A stretch of DNA of 64,000 nucleotides from Patiria pectinifera (GCA_029964075.1 CM057149.1:16506197-16570196); one strand, 5' to 3'. Shown: positions 36,962-50,239, numbered from the stretch's first letter. The notes: generated from the letters alone by a model not told the origin. Numbers and translations: made by a program.

Positions 36962-39900
36962 ATGTCTCGTAACAAGCAAGAAGAACGCTTTGGCCGGGTG
37001 ACCGGTCATACTCTGCGACGGAGCCCCATGTCCCACCACTTCAGAGAGCAGTTTGTAATAACAAAGAGGACGCATGGTGGAATGGAATACGAAGACATCA
37101 ACGGACAGTTTCAGGAGGTAGTGAGCGATGGAGGCTTGCGTGGATCCAGTGATTTCTTTTGTACGTTTGTGTGGCAAATCACATTTTGATGTGGTTGATA
37201 AATTACCACATTGATTTGTTCTATAATGCTGAAAATAATGATGTGAGCTTTTAAAAGAGGAAGCTTAAGTTTAATTTATGTTAATTGTTTATTACTTTAT
37301 TTGATTTCATTAAATCTATTTAGTAATTGTATTTATTTTTATTAATTTTAATTACTTGCAAAGTGGAGTGCTGCGTCCATAAAAACAGTTGGCGGGTTAC
37401 AGTGAAACATTAAAATTTCTGTGTGTAATGTAAGATTTGCGTTTACTTTAAATTTGCATCAACAGGGGATATGGTCTACTCTCTGAACAAGCAGAAGCGA
37501 TGGGAAATCCCGAGCCTCTTGAAAGAGAGCATCTGCAATGACAAGGACGCCCACGAGGAGCTGGACTTCAAGGTCCTACTGGTGGAGCGACACCTGGACG
37601 CCCACGACGTCTTTAAGCCTGCCTGCACAGGCGTGTACGAATCCAAGACCTCCCGGCCAGAGCGGCTGCCTAAGAAGACCTACGCCCATGCCTGGGACCT
37701 GCGCGGACGGGACCGCAGCAACGCCGCGACCGAAGCCGTCCGCAGCCGCATCCACAAGCTGCGCTGCGCCAAGAATCGCGGTGGGAAGAAGGTGGACTGG
37801 AGGGGGCTGCTGGACGCGCTAGAGGAGAGGATTCGGGAGGAGGGGCAACGATTGGATGAGGAGGAGGAGAGAACACCACAGCTGCATTACGAGGTCGGGT
37901 ACGGCCGGCCCGAGAACAAGTACCCATGGAGGCCAGAGATGAAGATGAACACCGTGACATCCAACAAAAGTAAGAACATTTTACAGCTTGATTCATTTTA
38001 TTATCACTCTTAAGACCATATGAACTCTCACTCCAAAGGACAACTAGGAACAGGCTTGAATCCTGCAAAATCTTCCACTCAAGTATCTGCATTCTTTGTT
38101 CAGAAATTTTCAATTGGCATCAATCCCCATGACGTGTACAAATGACTTTGCTCTACCTTCCTCAATCAAAAACCAAAAAATCAAAAGGTTGGGGTTAATG
38201 ATTCTGAAATGACACTATTATAGTAGATTTGGTACATAAGATACGGTATACTGATGATGCAAACATTGGATGTTTACAAACTGGATGGCCTGAGAGATTC
38301 AAAGATACAGATATTTTTCCCAGTACTTTGAACTTTTTTTGTTTAAACAGAAAGTGATATCCTTAATTTATTATCCTATATTTTAGGGTCTGCAAGCACC
38401 AAACAGAGACATAGAGCCACCACCGCATTCTACATGGAAGACGTCTACGATACGGAGGACTGCATCCAAGATGACATCTATGAGGAGGTTCTGTCTCACT
38501 CGGAGGCAGATTCGAATCTCCAAGATGATGCCATTGACAGTGGCTTGATGATCAGCGAGGAACGACCGAGGCAGACGCTGGGAGATGCTCTGTTTGCCAC
38601 CACGAAGAAACCAAAGCAGAAGAAGCGACGAAAACAGAGCGACATGGACACACATCTGTCAAAGGAGGGAGTCGATAGCAACCAGGGCACGTCAAAGGCC
38701 AAAGTTCAGCACAAGGGTCGTGTTGTCTATGACCCAGAGGGAGCTAAATATAAGCCTCGACCCAAGCCGCAACGTCGAGGAGGCAAAGCTGGCACAGTGG
38801 CGACTGCTAGTGCCCAGTCACAAGCTGGTGCTCTGTCGCAAGAGGTTTTGATTGCAGACACGTGCCAACTGCCCTCCACGTGCCTTCAACTCGACCAAGA
38901 GTCTGTACAACCATCAACGCTTGAGGCAGACTTCGGCAGGGCATACATTGAGGCCCAGTGCAGGCCGAGGAGGTTTGCCGTCCAAGTTGGGGAAGACGAT
39001 CTTTCAAGCGATCCTAGAAACAAAGTATACCTTCTGTTTGAATGCTTGGATGATGATCCCACGACCGTTGAGTGCACAGACTCAATGGAGGCGGAATCGT
39101 GGCAAGTCGTGAAGACAGGAGTGCATGTGAGGTGGGTCATCACAGTTTTTAATTCCAAATATAAGGACCTCAGTTTTGATGTGAAAAACACAGTCGATAT
39201 TTCTTTGAGGTCCAAGGACTTTCTAATTGAAAAAGTTTCTGCTAAATAATTAGAAAAGGGTTTTGATTGGCATTTACTTAAATTACTGGAAACAAAACTG
39301 GTTGCCTGTTCGACTACTTGATACTTGTGCAGGTAATTAGTCTACTAGTCACACGTGACAGTCAGTCAGTCAGTCAGTGCGAGGTTCAAGTCAGGTTCAA
39401 GAGCACACTAGGCTCAAACAGGATCCAACAATTTTGCCATCGGCAGTAATTTGGTCAAACCTATTTCCAGAAAGGGACGGTAAAATTTCAAACCTCAGTT
39501 TTACTCAAGCATCAGTTTTGAAGCACTCAAATCAATTGTTGCCACATTTTTCACCAGGATGACAGTGTACGGCCTGAGCGATCAAGTTCTAGTCACCACC
39601 GAGCAACTGTCTGCTTCTTTTCCGTCGGAAACCATCATTTCTATCCCAGACGTCATCAAGTACATGCAGGATGAGCTCGCAAAGTCTGCCGCTAGCTGGG
39701 GCAGAACGTAAGTGGTTCTGAATGATTCTGTAGTCTTGGCTCGAGACTGGAAAATTCTTATGCTTGCTAAACAGCCGGTCAATGGCAAGCGGTCAAGCGC
39801 CGTCAAGCGCGGTCAAGCGGCCTTGGTGATAAAGGGCAATATCAACAAGATGAATCAAATACAGCCTTCGGAATCTCAGCAAGTGGACCTCAATATTTAG

Positions 39901-42900
39901 AATATTCCCAGGCATAAAAAGACAACAAATACAGGTATATGATATGCTCAGCAATTAAAAACATTAAGGACAAACCTGTGGAAATAAATCAAACTATAAA
40001 AGGCTATAATAATAATGTTGATATTGGCTTCTTGTGTAGCGCTCATGTCCGTCACGAAGTCACGCTCCTGGCGCTCTATTATTACCCTGGCTTTGTGACG
40101 GCTGTTATTACGGCACTCAAAGCAAAAGAATTTCTTCCTACCAGGTACCCATTTACTACACCTGGGTGGAGAGAGGCAATCGTGGTAAAGTGCCTTGCCC
40201 AAGAACACAAGCACCATGTTCTCCGTCAGGATTCGAACCCATGTACCACGGCACACGAGTCGAACACCCTAACTAGTGGACCACAGCACCCCACAACAAC
40301 AAAAAATAACAAATATTACCGCATAGAGAACATAAAACAAAATGAGATAAAATTACACGTCAATATCGAATTAACAATTGAAAGGTTGTCTGTTTGTCTC
40401 AACTTTGGCTCAGATGTTTGAATTAATTTGAAAATTTATCTTATGGTGTAACCTGGCTAAGCCGTTTTACCTGAAATAAAGTGACAATGTACGATTCTAT
40501 TTCAGGGCGGCGCAGGTTGTAATCTCCCGATCCAGACACAATTCTGCAGACATCCCGACTGTGAGGGCGGCGCTGGGTTGGAACTGTCGATTGAGCACGG
40601 CGGATGAGGCTTATAGTGAGATTACTAGCAGACAGACACTTGAGGTAGGAATATAGTATACAAATATCACATGTTTGAAGGTCAATAGTCAATGTTAAGG
40701 GGTCGTGAAATTACCCATTTACCTTCGACGTTGGGCTCAGTCAGATAATATTTGCGAGTATGAAGTTTGTCACACACTTTCAAAGTTGATGTGGTTTGAG
40801 GCAATAAATTGTTTAGAAAAGTCAATTCTGAAACACCAAGAACTGAAATAATATTGAATTAAATCACATAACTGTCTTCTTTTAGCCGCGTTGTGACAAG
40901 GAGATCCGGGAAACCTCAACCTCATCCGACGAATGCGGAATCTGCTACGAGAGCCTGTCTCTCCCAGCCGGTGCAACACTGCCCTCGCTCGGCGGTTTGG
41001 AGGGCACCCTCCTCTCCCCCTGCGGGCACCGTTTCTGCAACGATTGTTGGCGCCAGTACCTGAGGTCAGGGGTCAAGCAGGGAGCCACGGACATCACATG
41101 CCCTGTAAGTTTATAAGTTGATAAGCAGGCAATCCAAGAAATTCCAACTCCAAAGGGCTATCACACCCAAGGGTGGATCCAGAGAGGTTACTCCCTTGGG
41201 GGCGGAGGGTGTGCCAGGGGAGGGGGGACGGTCTCCCACAAATGGAAACTTATTTGAGACGTATTATACTTGGGTCAAATATGAACTGGCCATAAGCATT
41301 ACACATTGATCATTTTACAAATGTCAAATTATTATCTTTAATCCTTCAATTTGTTTTTGTATCCATTTTTTCCTTTATCAGGAGTACAAGTGCAAGACGC
41401 TTGTGGACCCCGTCACGACCATGGCTTTCCTTAGCCCCGCCCTGTTCCATGCTCACTACAGGCGTGCCAGGGACACCACCTTGGCCCGCTCGGCCGAGTG
41501 CCACCGGTGCCCGAATGCACTGTGTGGTCGCGTGGCACGTCTGGAGTCCAATAGTGGATTGTCATCGTCATCATCGTCATCGTCGTCACCCTCGTCATCG
41601 TCATCGTCATCGTCGCTTTCATCGTCATCGTCGTCACTGTCATCATCTATTAGCAGCGAAACTTTGATGACGAAGATGATGACTGTCCGATGCGATTGCG
41701 GTTGGCTGTGGTGCACAGAGTGCAAGGAGGAGGGACACTGGCCGGCTTCTTGCCAGCAGGCCAGCGACTACCGCAAAGCCATGAAGAAAAAACGTGAGTT
41801 GCCATTTTTCTTCATCAATTTAAAAAAAAAAAAAATCCATTTTTGGAGGACATGTCTGAATCTAGGGTCTGTGAATGTCTAGTGAATTTTCTAACCTCAC
41901 AACAGCATAACTGATTTCACTTTTCCTTGTTGCCGTCACTTTTCCAGTGGGCGAAAAAAAAGTATCCCTCATCACTCATGTGCAAGTGAAGCATTGCCCT
42001 GGCTGCCAGACCAGCTGGGAGAAGAACGGCGGATGTCCTCTCATGATCTGCGGCACGTGCAACCTCAACTTCTGCTGGCTGTGTCTTGGCACCTACGACG
42101 GCCATGCCTACGGTGCATGCAATAGGGCTAAAGTTGGCCTCCAGGTAACCAAAATGATGAATTGTGTTGTAAGGGTTTTTAGTTGGCAAATACACGACAA
42201 AAGCGTTTATTATGAACGATTAAGGAGAGTCTGTTGACTGGTTAAATTTGGCTCCAAAATCTTCCATCCATTATGTCACTGCAAAATCTAAGTTTGGACT
42301 TTGAAAGATATGTAGGGAAGTTGGGGCCAATTGTAACAATAACTCAATGAAAACGAAAGTCAAGTTCAGTTGTGTGGAGCAGAGATGTGATCAATGATAA
42401 AATCACCACAAGTCATCAGAAGCCAGTCTCAAATTAATCACAAGTCAGTCACAAGCATAGAGCTTTATTAAATTACTAGAGCGCTAACTCATCAATCTTG
42501 CGCGCGGAGACACTTAGAAGCCGTCCTAGGGTGCAGACTTTTTTTAAATCATGTGCCTGTTGTAGAACATAATGCAATAAGATGGGGTGAGATTTGAAAG
42601 TGTACTCTAACTGCAACACGCAAGTACAACATACGCAAACAACTTAAGTGCGTCACATCGGTTAAAAAACATCACGGCAAAAATCATCTGCGGCGGATAC
42701 GCTGATTATGCGTTTCGGTTTTGGGCGTTTCGGCTATGATAAGCACAGCATAGAATACAAACGCAGATGTGTAAATAGCCGTACAAAAGCCGTACAAAAT
42801 TTCGAGTTTTGCCATGGGTTTGTACACAAACATAGATGCGCCCAGCAGGCATCACTTTGTACATCGAGTCAGCACTCTAGTAATTTAATATAGCTCTGTG

Positions 42901-45900
42901 GTCACAAGTCAGTGGCTAGTCAGTCACCTGTTTACAAGTCAATCACAAGTCAATCACAAATTATCAAAAGTCAATCACAAGTTCAGTGACTAGCTATAAA
43001 TACAAACTATGGTAGCGGCACTCCTTGTTGTTGGTCCTCTGTAACCCACATGACCTGAGTTTTGATTTGACTTGTGATTGACATGTTATTGAGGTATAAG
43101 TTAAAGGGACACTAGGTCCTGGAACAGCCCAATTGGGCTACAAAATGCGCTTTGAACGAGATGATGATAATCGGAAATAACTTTTAAAAGTAGGATATAA
43201 ACATCCACACAACTATCCTTTCAAAACTGGGCGTTTTTGTGTTTTGAGCTGTTTGGATGCTAGTTGTGCGGACATTGAAGAAACCACAATTTTTTGCATT
43301 GGTGATTGGTCACCGCGCGCTGGTCCCGAGACACACAACGTGTATAGCGTACATGAGAACGACACGAAAAACGTATTCGTACTCTGTCATGTCCGATGTA
43401 AGCAAGCAGGTTTTTTTCGTCTTTTCTCGGGAACGGTAAGACATTAGGTTGGTTTCCTTTCAACCAGATGTTTGAAATAGGTTAAGTAAACAATCCAAAA
43501 CATAACATTTTCGGGGATTTCAGGACCTAGTGCCCCTTTAACTTGTGATTGACACCAGAGCTACTTGTAATGACACTACTGTAACTTGTCTTGTTATAAT
43601 AAACACAGTGCCAAACCTATTCATCTTACTTTCCACCATTTTAGGCAGTCAAACTCGACTACAGGGTCCACTCCAAAGACTATCTGCTGGAGCTAGCCAT
43701 TGAGCACCACAAGCATTGGCGCTGGAGCACGCTGAGAAAGGGCCGGTTTGCCCTCAGGAAGTTGGCTTCACAATCGGTGAGTCTGCATTCTGGTCATGGT
43801 CTCGTGTGGTCCGGCGTACCAAACTCAAGATCTGTGGGTTAATTCTGCAGGTTGTGGGTTCAAGTCCAGACTGGGATTTGATGGCCAGGTACTTTGTCTA
43901 GACACTTTGTCGCTAATTGCTTCTCCTCACCCAGTAGTAAATTGGTACACGTGATCTGAAAACAAAGATGGTTATCGTGATTGATTTTATCTGCTTCGAG
44001 CAGGTACAATAATCCAAAGATTGGAGAATCAAATCCCACTCGACTAAATTTCCTCATTTCATTTTTTGTCAAAAAAAACCCTGAATTGACAAACTGGCAT
44101 TGACAAATAGGAATTTGAAAAACAAAATTCAAGAAGCAACGTTTTTATCGTTTGCCAATTTTGGACTATTCTGTCACACAGACCATGGCTCATATCCAAG
44201 GTGAAAGGTCCACGACTAAGTTCCGCACGTCCCAGGTGATGACTATCGATGTTGTCATGGCAACCGCACCCGCTGACAATCACCAGCCGCTGACGTGGGC
44301 TCGGACCAAGGAGCAACTAGAGATGATGAACAGGAGAGCCGAGGAGACGTTTGAGATTGCCGCCTTCTGCCACGAGGTAATTGCATCCCAAAAATAGAGT
44401 TTAAGTACACGTCTTGGGAACGTCTTGCAGTAGGTTTTTTTTATGGCAACATGGCACATTGTGATGTCATCATGAGGTCACTTTAGTTTTTGCCTGACTA
44501 ACACTGCCCGATCTGTACAAATTTAGTTTCAACCAAGTTGGCTTTGTGGGTAGGATGATACGACAGATGATGTCATGCATCGTGATGTCACTTCTCAATG
44601 ACCATCTTCTCTAGGTGGTCTTTGTATGTGCCAAGTTTCAGGTTGATCTGAATACAGAAAAAGTCCAATTTTGTAAGTCGGACAAAAATTACAATTTTTT
44701 TTTTACAGTGTCAATAGACTATTTTGACAAAAACCAACGACTTTATCATCAAGTTGATAAATTTTCCAATAATCTGGTATTCATATATTCCAGTCTGGAC
44801 TTGATTGAATATTCAAATGTTTGAAATGCGCTAATCAAGTTTCACATGCGCCAGCCTGAATTGGCCACTGATGGAGATTTACCATACTAAGTGACGAAGT
44901 GTCTCTTCATTTTTTATTTGTTTTTTTTTTAACAGAGTGTTTAGACACAGATCTGACACAGGGTATTGAGATGCACATGTACAAATATATTTCAGTACAA
45001 AAATTAATTTTTTTGATTTTTTTTTACAGTGTCATTTTGTGTTGGAGCATCTGGCCTTCCTGCTTTGGAGTCTGCCGCGTCGTCAGCGAAAGGCAAAATG
45101 GTGGCGAGCCATGGCGGATCTCAGGTTTATCGTGCAGAATCTCCAGCAGGTAGGATATGCTAATTTCATCCCAACGTTTCTTTTTTTAGAAACTTTGGCA
45201 GTTTTTACAACTGATCTTAAAAATTAAGAGTTTTTGCAAGGATGTCTGGTTTCCAGTCGTTGACCACGAAGTTAATTCCCGTCTTTAATTTAACTTTTTA
45301 ATTTGTGATTTTTTTTGACAAAAAAAACAGAAAACTGTTCAGGACTGTTCTTTTGTTAAAATACAGATCTTCCCATAAATTATGCCTGTTTGAACTTTGT
45401 GATGTCACTAAAGGGAAAAGCAGAGAAATTGAAGGTTTCAGAAGGGAATTTTTTTTAATATCAACATAAATTTTTTTTTAATTCAACTTTATTGGCAAAA
45501 TTACAGTCTAAACTTTCATAGTATACTTAAGACAAATCACAAATTTGCCAAAAATAAAAAAAATCACATTTGAAAAAACAAACCGTGGACATTTTTTAAT
45601 TGTACCTTTATTTCAAGTAGTCTATGTAATAGACCGTGGCGGAAGCCATGATCTGTTACAGATGAACAGATTCGCTGATTAATTAGACAAGACAACCGCA
45701 TCTTCTACCTCATGATTTTGACCAATCAGGAGGGGTTTTCTATGTCGGGTCTTCGGTCATTCACCTTTGTCGCGTCTAGACATGGATGAAAAATATCCCG
45801 CTAGACACAGCAACAAAGGCTATTTATGTTACGTGACACTTACGCACACGGCTGTTGTTGCATTACAAAACACTGGATTCGAATTGACCAATAACAGTTT

Positions 45901-46316
45901 TAGTCCTGATTTGGGAATGAAAGGACATCACGATTTAGTAAAGTCGACTCCGTTTGGTGCGAGATCGCATAAATCTGCATGCTTTGACATATCAGATGTT
46001 ATACAGGAGATTTGGCTCAGTGGATAATGGGTGATACTCGGACTACATTTAGCTCTGCCTAGAAGCATCTGGTTTTGACAGAACGATGTCATATTCGGTT
46101 CTTCAGACCATGTGATGGGTTAACATATATATCGTTTAAAAACCTTGTCACTTTCTCTTCTAGACACTGGAAAATGTGCCCAACATCAAGATGGCCGAGT
46201 CAGAGTCCACCATGGACAGACTGTGCAGGCTGATGCATGCTGGGAAGGTGTTCCTGAGGAGGCTGGCACTGAGCATGCCCAGTACACTGCCGCAAGGACG
46301 CAAGATCAAGGAGTAA
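36962..46316 (+). CDS. RBR-type E3 ubiquitin ligase, RBR-A (predicted 1050 aa)
   Basis: Twelve coding exons join in phase to 3153 bp: 36962-37148, 37466-37969, 38387-39131, 39558-39707, 40506-40644, 40886-41104, 41382-41793, 41948-42144, 43645-43776, 44182-44376, 45030-45149, 46164-46316. The start is the ATG at 36962 (A at -3); upstream coding exons are not excluded. About 590 N-terminal residues have no domain I recognise. They include acidic stretches, DALEERIREEGQRLDEEEER and a basic NLS-like KKPKQKKRRKQ (304-314). RING1 spans about C592-C652 (CGIC, CGHRFCNDC, CPEYKC). The IBR spans about C691-C772 (CPNALC, CDCGWLWCTEC, H767, C772), split by a 30-residue serine tract. RING2 starts at C802 (CPGC, WEKNGGC, CGTC, FCWLC); C815 is the predicted catalytic cysteine that forms a thioester with ubiquitin. 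A helical Ariadne-like tail follows (EQLEMMNRRAEETFEIAAF, CHFVLEHLAFLL). Only the exon-1 donor (GTGATT) is weak. Confidence 0.85.
40122..40289 (-). mobile_element. tRNA-derived SINE (minus strand), RBR-A intron 4
   Basis: On the minus strand an A-box-like TGGTCCACTAGTTAGGG is followed by a B box GGTTCGAATCC (40229-40239). The body then reads TTGGGCAAGGCACTTTACC and TAAATGGGTACC. This matches the SINE copies at 55041 and 63095. Confidence 0.75.
40886..41104 (+). other. RBR-A RING1 exon
   Basis: Encodes residues 576-648. Zinc ligands visible are C592, C595, the CGHRFCNDC cluster and the CP that begins the last pair; its partner C652 is in the next exon. RING1 recruits the E2-ubiquitin conjugate in RBR ligases. 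The copy-B exon (55759-55977) has the same length and nearly the same sequence. Confidence 0.8.
41382..41793 (+). other. RBR-A IBR exon with serine tract
   Basis: Encodes residues 649-785. (TCN)n microsatellite DNA at about 41567-41645 adds roughly 30 serines between the second and third zinc-ligand pairs of the IBR. All canonical cysteines and H767 are kept. In copy B the same exon (56963-57335) is 39 bp shorter, entirely in this tract. Confidence 0.8.
41567..41645 (+). repeat. Coding (TCATCG)n microsatellite
   Basis: Repeats of TCATCG/TCG encode polyserine inside the IBR domain of RBR-A. Copy B has a shorter, interrupted version at about 57140-57200. Complementary-strand Asp-rich reading frames here are artefacts of the repeat. 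Confidence 0.85.
41948..42144 (+). other. RBR-A RING2 exon (catalytic)
   Basis: Encodes CPGCQTSWEKNGGCPLMICG and then TCNLNFCWLC, matching the RBR RING2 consensus with the catalytic cysteine after GG. All ligand spacings are standard, so RBR-A is predicted to be active. Confidence 0.8.
42462..42899. mobile_element. MITE with AGAGCT.TATTAAATTACT ends
   Basis: Left AGAGCTTTATTAAATTACTA (then GAGCGCTAACTC) and right complement of AGAGCTATATTAAATTACTA (then GAGTGCTGACTC). About 430 bp, no coding content. Confidence 0.7.
43105..43537. mobile_element. TTAA-flanked MITE, AGGGACACTAGGTCCTG ends
   Basis: TTAA at 43101-43104 and 43538-43541. Ends AGGGACACTAGGTCCTG and CAGGACCTAGTGCCCCT are inverted repeats with one mismatch. 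TTAA duplication suggests mobilisation by a piggyBac-type transposase. Confidence 0.8.
43795..43960 (+). mobile_element. Old tRNA-like SINE remnant, shared by both RBR copies
   Basis: TCGTGTGGTCCGGCGTACC followed by GGTTGTGGGTTCAAGTCC (B-box-like), then a CTTCTCCTCACCCAGTAGTA body resembling the SINE body. The matching 59050-59150 in copy B is truncated after the B box. The insertion therefore predates the duplication. Confidence 0.5.
45617..46046. mobile_element. Dispersed element, TAGTCTATGTAATAGAC...GGTGATACTCGGACTAC
   Basis: Bounded by GTAGTCT and AGTCC/GACTAC-type inverted ends of a few bases. A 76-bp internal deletion form with the same ends lies at 20922-20997, and right-hand fragments lie at 32690-32935 and 49521-49615. 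It sits in the last intron of RBR-A. Confidence 0.65.
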
Positions 46317-46625
46317 ATTCATCAGTCTGCACATTCAGATTTTTCACATCGGCCAAGTGCAGTATACAGTGTCAAACATATTTTGTGATAGTTGATTTCA
46401 TTTGATCATTTTGCAGATCGTAAGTCATTGAAATGAATTGTCTAGAAAAAAATACACATAACTTATTTTTATATTCATATAAATTATTTCATTTCAAAGC
46501 TAGAAATATTGCAAAATGTCAGTTATTTTGGTAGTTTTCACAAGATGAAACTATGTTTTTGAATAGTTTAATAATTGCGGTACCTGCTGGTACATCAGAT
46601 TCGAACAAGCCAGCTGATCCCGACA

Positions 46626-46698
46626 AGCTCGTTGGTCGAGTGGTAAGACGTCTGCACTAGAAAGCAGGAGGTCGTGGGTTCGAGTCCCACCCGAGTGA
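46626..46698 (+). tRNA. tRNA-like gene or pseudogene with internal pol III boxes
   Basis: The 73-base sequence folds partly as a tRNA: D arm GTC/GAC, anticodon stem TCTGC/GCAGG, perfect T arm GTGGG-TTCGAGT-CCCAC with B box GGTTCGAGTCC, and T8 immediately downstream (46699-46706) as a pol III terminator. The acceptor stem pairs at only five of seven positions, and the anticodon loop is eight bases (ACTAGAAA), resembling serine AGA tRNA but without its long variable arm. It is more likely a tRNA pseudogene or SINE head than a working tRNA. Confidence 0.4.
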
Positions 46699-46739
46699 TT
46701 TTTTTTCCCACTTTCACGTTGGGGGGGGGGGGGGTTTAA

Positions 46740-48290
46740 CTATGTGAGTATACAGTGTTATTCGTCGGTGAAGGGCAAAACAATCTAATATTGAATTAAA
46801 ATCTCACCGAAGCAAATTCTATGTTATGACTAGTTTTTTATTCCTTTGATATTTGTATCAAATATTATTTATCCAACCAAACCAAGCTTGAATTATATTC
46901 AGTTTATTCTTCAAAATGATTCATGCACCGGCACCATTGCGCTAAAACATTTTCAACTTTTATTTAATTTCTGAACGCCAAGGTTAAATTTAAACTTACT
47001 TTAATGTGTTACAGACGATTTGTGTAAATTTACAAGTTTATTCTTTGTTGTTAATACCCCTTAATTCAGAATTACATCAATTTGTTAATCAGGCTGTTGC
47101 AATGAAACGCTTATACTTAATTTCAGAATTTCATTTTGAAAAGTACATTTAAATGTGTACACATTCCTTCAAAAGACAAAATCGGTCAACTATAGAAATA
47201 GGTAGCGTTATTCTTATGGGCTCTGTGCGCCAACAAAAGAGAGCGGTTTCTACCACTTTTGAGAGCTCCTTGGACGGGACACACAGCATGAACGTTCTGC
47301 CTGTACTGTTGCGCGCTACGTATGTACGACTTCCTGAATGTGCAAAAAGTTTGTGTGAGTGTCAGGCACCGTCGACGTGCACACGTTCAAGTTCGAATTT
47401 AATTTGCGATGGTCTTTCTGACCAATTCCCGCCCCAAGTAACTTTGGATCATTCCAAATACGCTAGGTCTCCCCAACTCTCCTTCTCTGGCCGTTGAAGG
47501 ATTACTCGTGCATGGAGCCCATAGAGAGTAAACATTGATATTAAACTTGAAACAAAGATATTTTTTTCAGTATAAATTCTTTATTGAAAAATGTGTGTTC
47601 AAGTTTTGACAATTAAATTTATATTTGCTGATCATTCTGACTGGTGTTGCCTTGGAGAACTATTCCTTGAAACTTCTTTCTGTTGCCTTCCATGGTTGCT
47701 CTTAATTTAATTTAATGTTATAACATCTGTTATTTATTATTATTATCTCATTTGGTTAATCATGTCTAAATGTACATGATATCATAATTTCTTCGAACGG
47801 TGGGAGACACCCGTCATTAGAAAGACATTTTCATGTCTCCCTAATGTCATAGCTCCCTTTAAAGGCAAAATTGTAGTGTCGCAATTAGGTCATTTTTTAT
47901 AAATAATTCATAAAAAAGTATAAGGGAATATTGGGTTAGGGCACAGTTTTGAAAAATTGTGTGCACAAGTCTATGGGAATGTCTCCCAAATGTCCAATCC
48001 ATGGGAATGTCTCCCAAATGTCCAATCCACGGTAATTAGAGGGGAAGACCAAGTACAAGCTTCGGTTTTTTGTCTGACCTCTCATACTATTTTGTTCAAG
48101 TTCCGTTAAAATGTTTCCCTAATGTACAATATTCAACTAAATGGCAATAAACCTGAAACCTGAAACCTAGCTGAAAACCTGAAACCTGCCCTTCCCAATA
48201 GATATTTCCACTAGTCGCCCACCAGTCACTGCCCGTGTATATAGCACTGCTCACTGCTGAACCGCCCAGTAGTTCCCTAATAAGTATCTG
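46740..48290. other. Intergenic between RBR-A and the inverted Rho fragment
   Basis: TATGGGCTC at about 47215 and GAGCCCATA at about 47515 bound a possible 310-bp MITE. CCATGGGAATGTCTCCCAAA is repeated in tandem at about 47970-48025. CAATAAACCTGAAACCTGAA near 48140 resembles a LINE 3' tail. No gene seen. Confidence 0.4.
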
Positions 48291-48304
48291 TCGCCGTCAG
48301 TCTT

Positions 48305-48552
48305 GTGGATCCCACCGCTGCCACCACTGTAATGAGCATCGCCAATTAACTGTGTGGATCCCACCGCTGCCACCACTGTAATGAGCATCGCCAGTTAACC
48401 GTGTGGATCCCACCGCTACCTCCAATGTAATGAGCATCGCCAGTTGGCGTGTGGATCCCACCGCTACCTCCAATGTAATGAGCATCGCCAGTTAACCGTG
48501 TGGATCCCACCGCTGCCACCAGTGTAATGAGCATCGCCAGTTAACCCTGTGG

Positions 48553-48555
<3 letters not shown>
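48305..48555. repeat. 49-bp tandem repeat, five units
   Basis: Units start at about 48305, 48354, 48403, 48450 and 48500 with GTGGATCCCACCGCT and end ATGAGCATCGCCAGTTAACC. A partial sixth start lies at 48549, exactly at the edge of the inverted Rho-2 fragment. Confidence 0.9.
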
Positions 48556-49518
<963 letters not shown>

Positions 49519-49980
49519 CCGGCGCTGGAGCGGCTTGCATTACCCTATACCTGCATGTGAGCCATATCAGCCGTTATACAGGAGACTAATTCAAGTTGGT
49601 GATACTCAGACTAGGGCGGCGTTGGTGCTCAGTCTTGTGATTTTTAACCCCAGATTGTTACGGTGGTACCTATAATAACCTATCGACTGACAACAGTGAC
49701 AAGTGGTCGGACATGACCGAGAAACAAACAGAGACAGTGACAAAGGACAAAATGGACACTGCAATCAGACACACAAGGACATAACCTAGAAAAACAGAAA
49801 CTGGTATGAGACGAGCTAGAGCATACATCTAGATTCATGAATTATAACAAATTATTCGAATAATTAAGAACTGAGAGTAGATGTGATCTAAGGTTTTTAA
49901 CAAAGACAAAGAAGGAGGGTGATGATTTTAAGAAGTTATCTAGACTATTCCAATATCATGATGTACAACGTTGAATAACG

Positions 49981-50239
49981 CTATTTTGAGACAAATGTTG
50001 TTCTGTTAAGGTTGGACATATAAATTTCTCTTACTATAGTGCTTCGGGTGTTATACAAATGAATATCAGATGTGAACATCAAGAAGGGGTTGAAACAAGT
50101 AGGTAATGTATTGTTTGTAAACTTAAACATAAATTTACCCAGGTTAAAGTAGTATAGGTCATTGAATTGTAAGAGTCTCCGAGTCAAATTGGCAAATAAA
50201 GGAAGGGCCAGTATATGATCACGATATCCAGCACAAATC
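49981..50239 (-). mobile_element. LINE fragment, duplicate of 33287-33545
   Basis: Same reverse transcriptase C-terminal remnant as in copy A, nearly identical, carried along by the segmental duplication. Confidence 0.75.

Larger units (their letters stand above)
42395..43610. repeat. TCACAAGTCA-rich repeat with nested MITEs in RBR-A intron 8
   Basis: The edges of the block (42395-42460, 42898-43095, 43541-43600) are imperfect repeats of AATCACAAGTCA and its complement. Two MITEs are inserted in it (42462-42899 and 43105-43537). The corresponding RBR-B intron lacks the block. Confidence 0.7.
32837..44866 (+). repeat. Segmental duplication, copy A
   Basis: Aligns collinearly with 49521-62189 from GGCGCTGGAGCGGCTTGCAT through RBR-A exons 1-10 to CCAGCCTGAATTGGCC. 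Exons and most introns are highly similar. Large differences are insertions or deletions (33682-34693, 35539-36285, 40122-40289 and 42395-43610 in A; 55041-55196, 56038-56653 and 60216-61197 in B). Confidence 0.9.

Noticed and set aside
37670..38113. Minus-strand proline-rich reading frame
   Set aside because: It is antisense to RBR-A exon 2; the forward exon is conserved in phase in copy B.
41431..41725. Asp-rich and Met/Thr-rich reading frames on the minus strand
   Set aside because: They are the complement of the polyserine microsatellite within the RBR-A IBR exon.
47153..47497. Plus-strand reading frame of 114 residues
   Set aside because: It partly lies in a putative MITE (47215-47523), with no domain and no exon signals.
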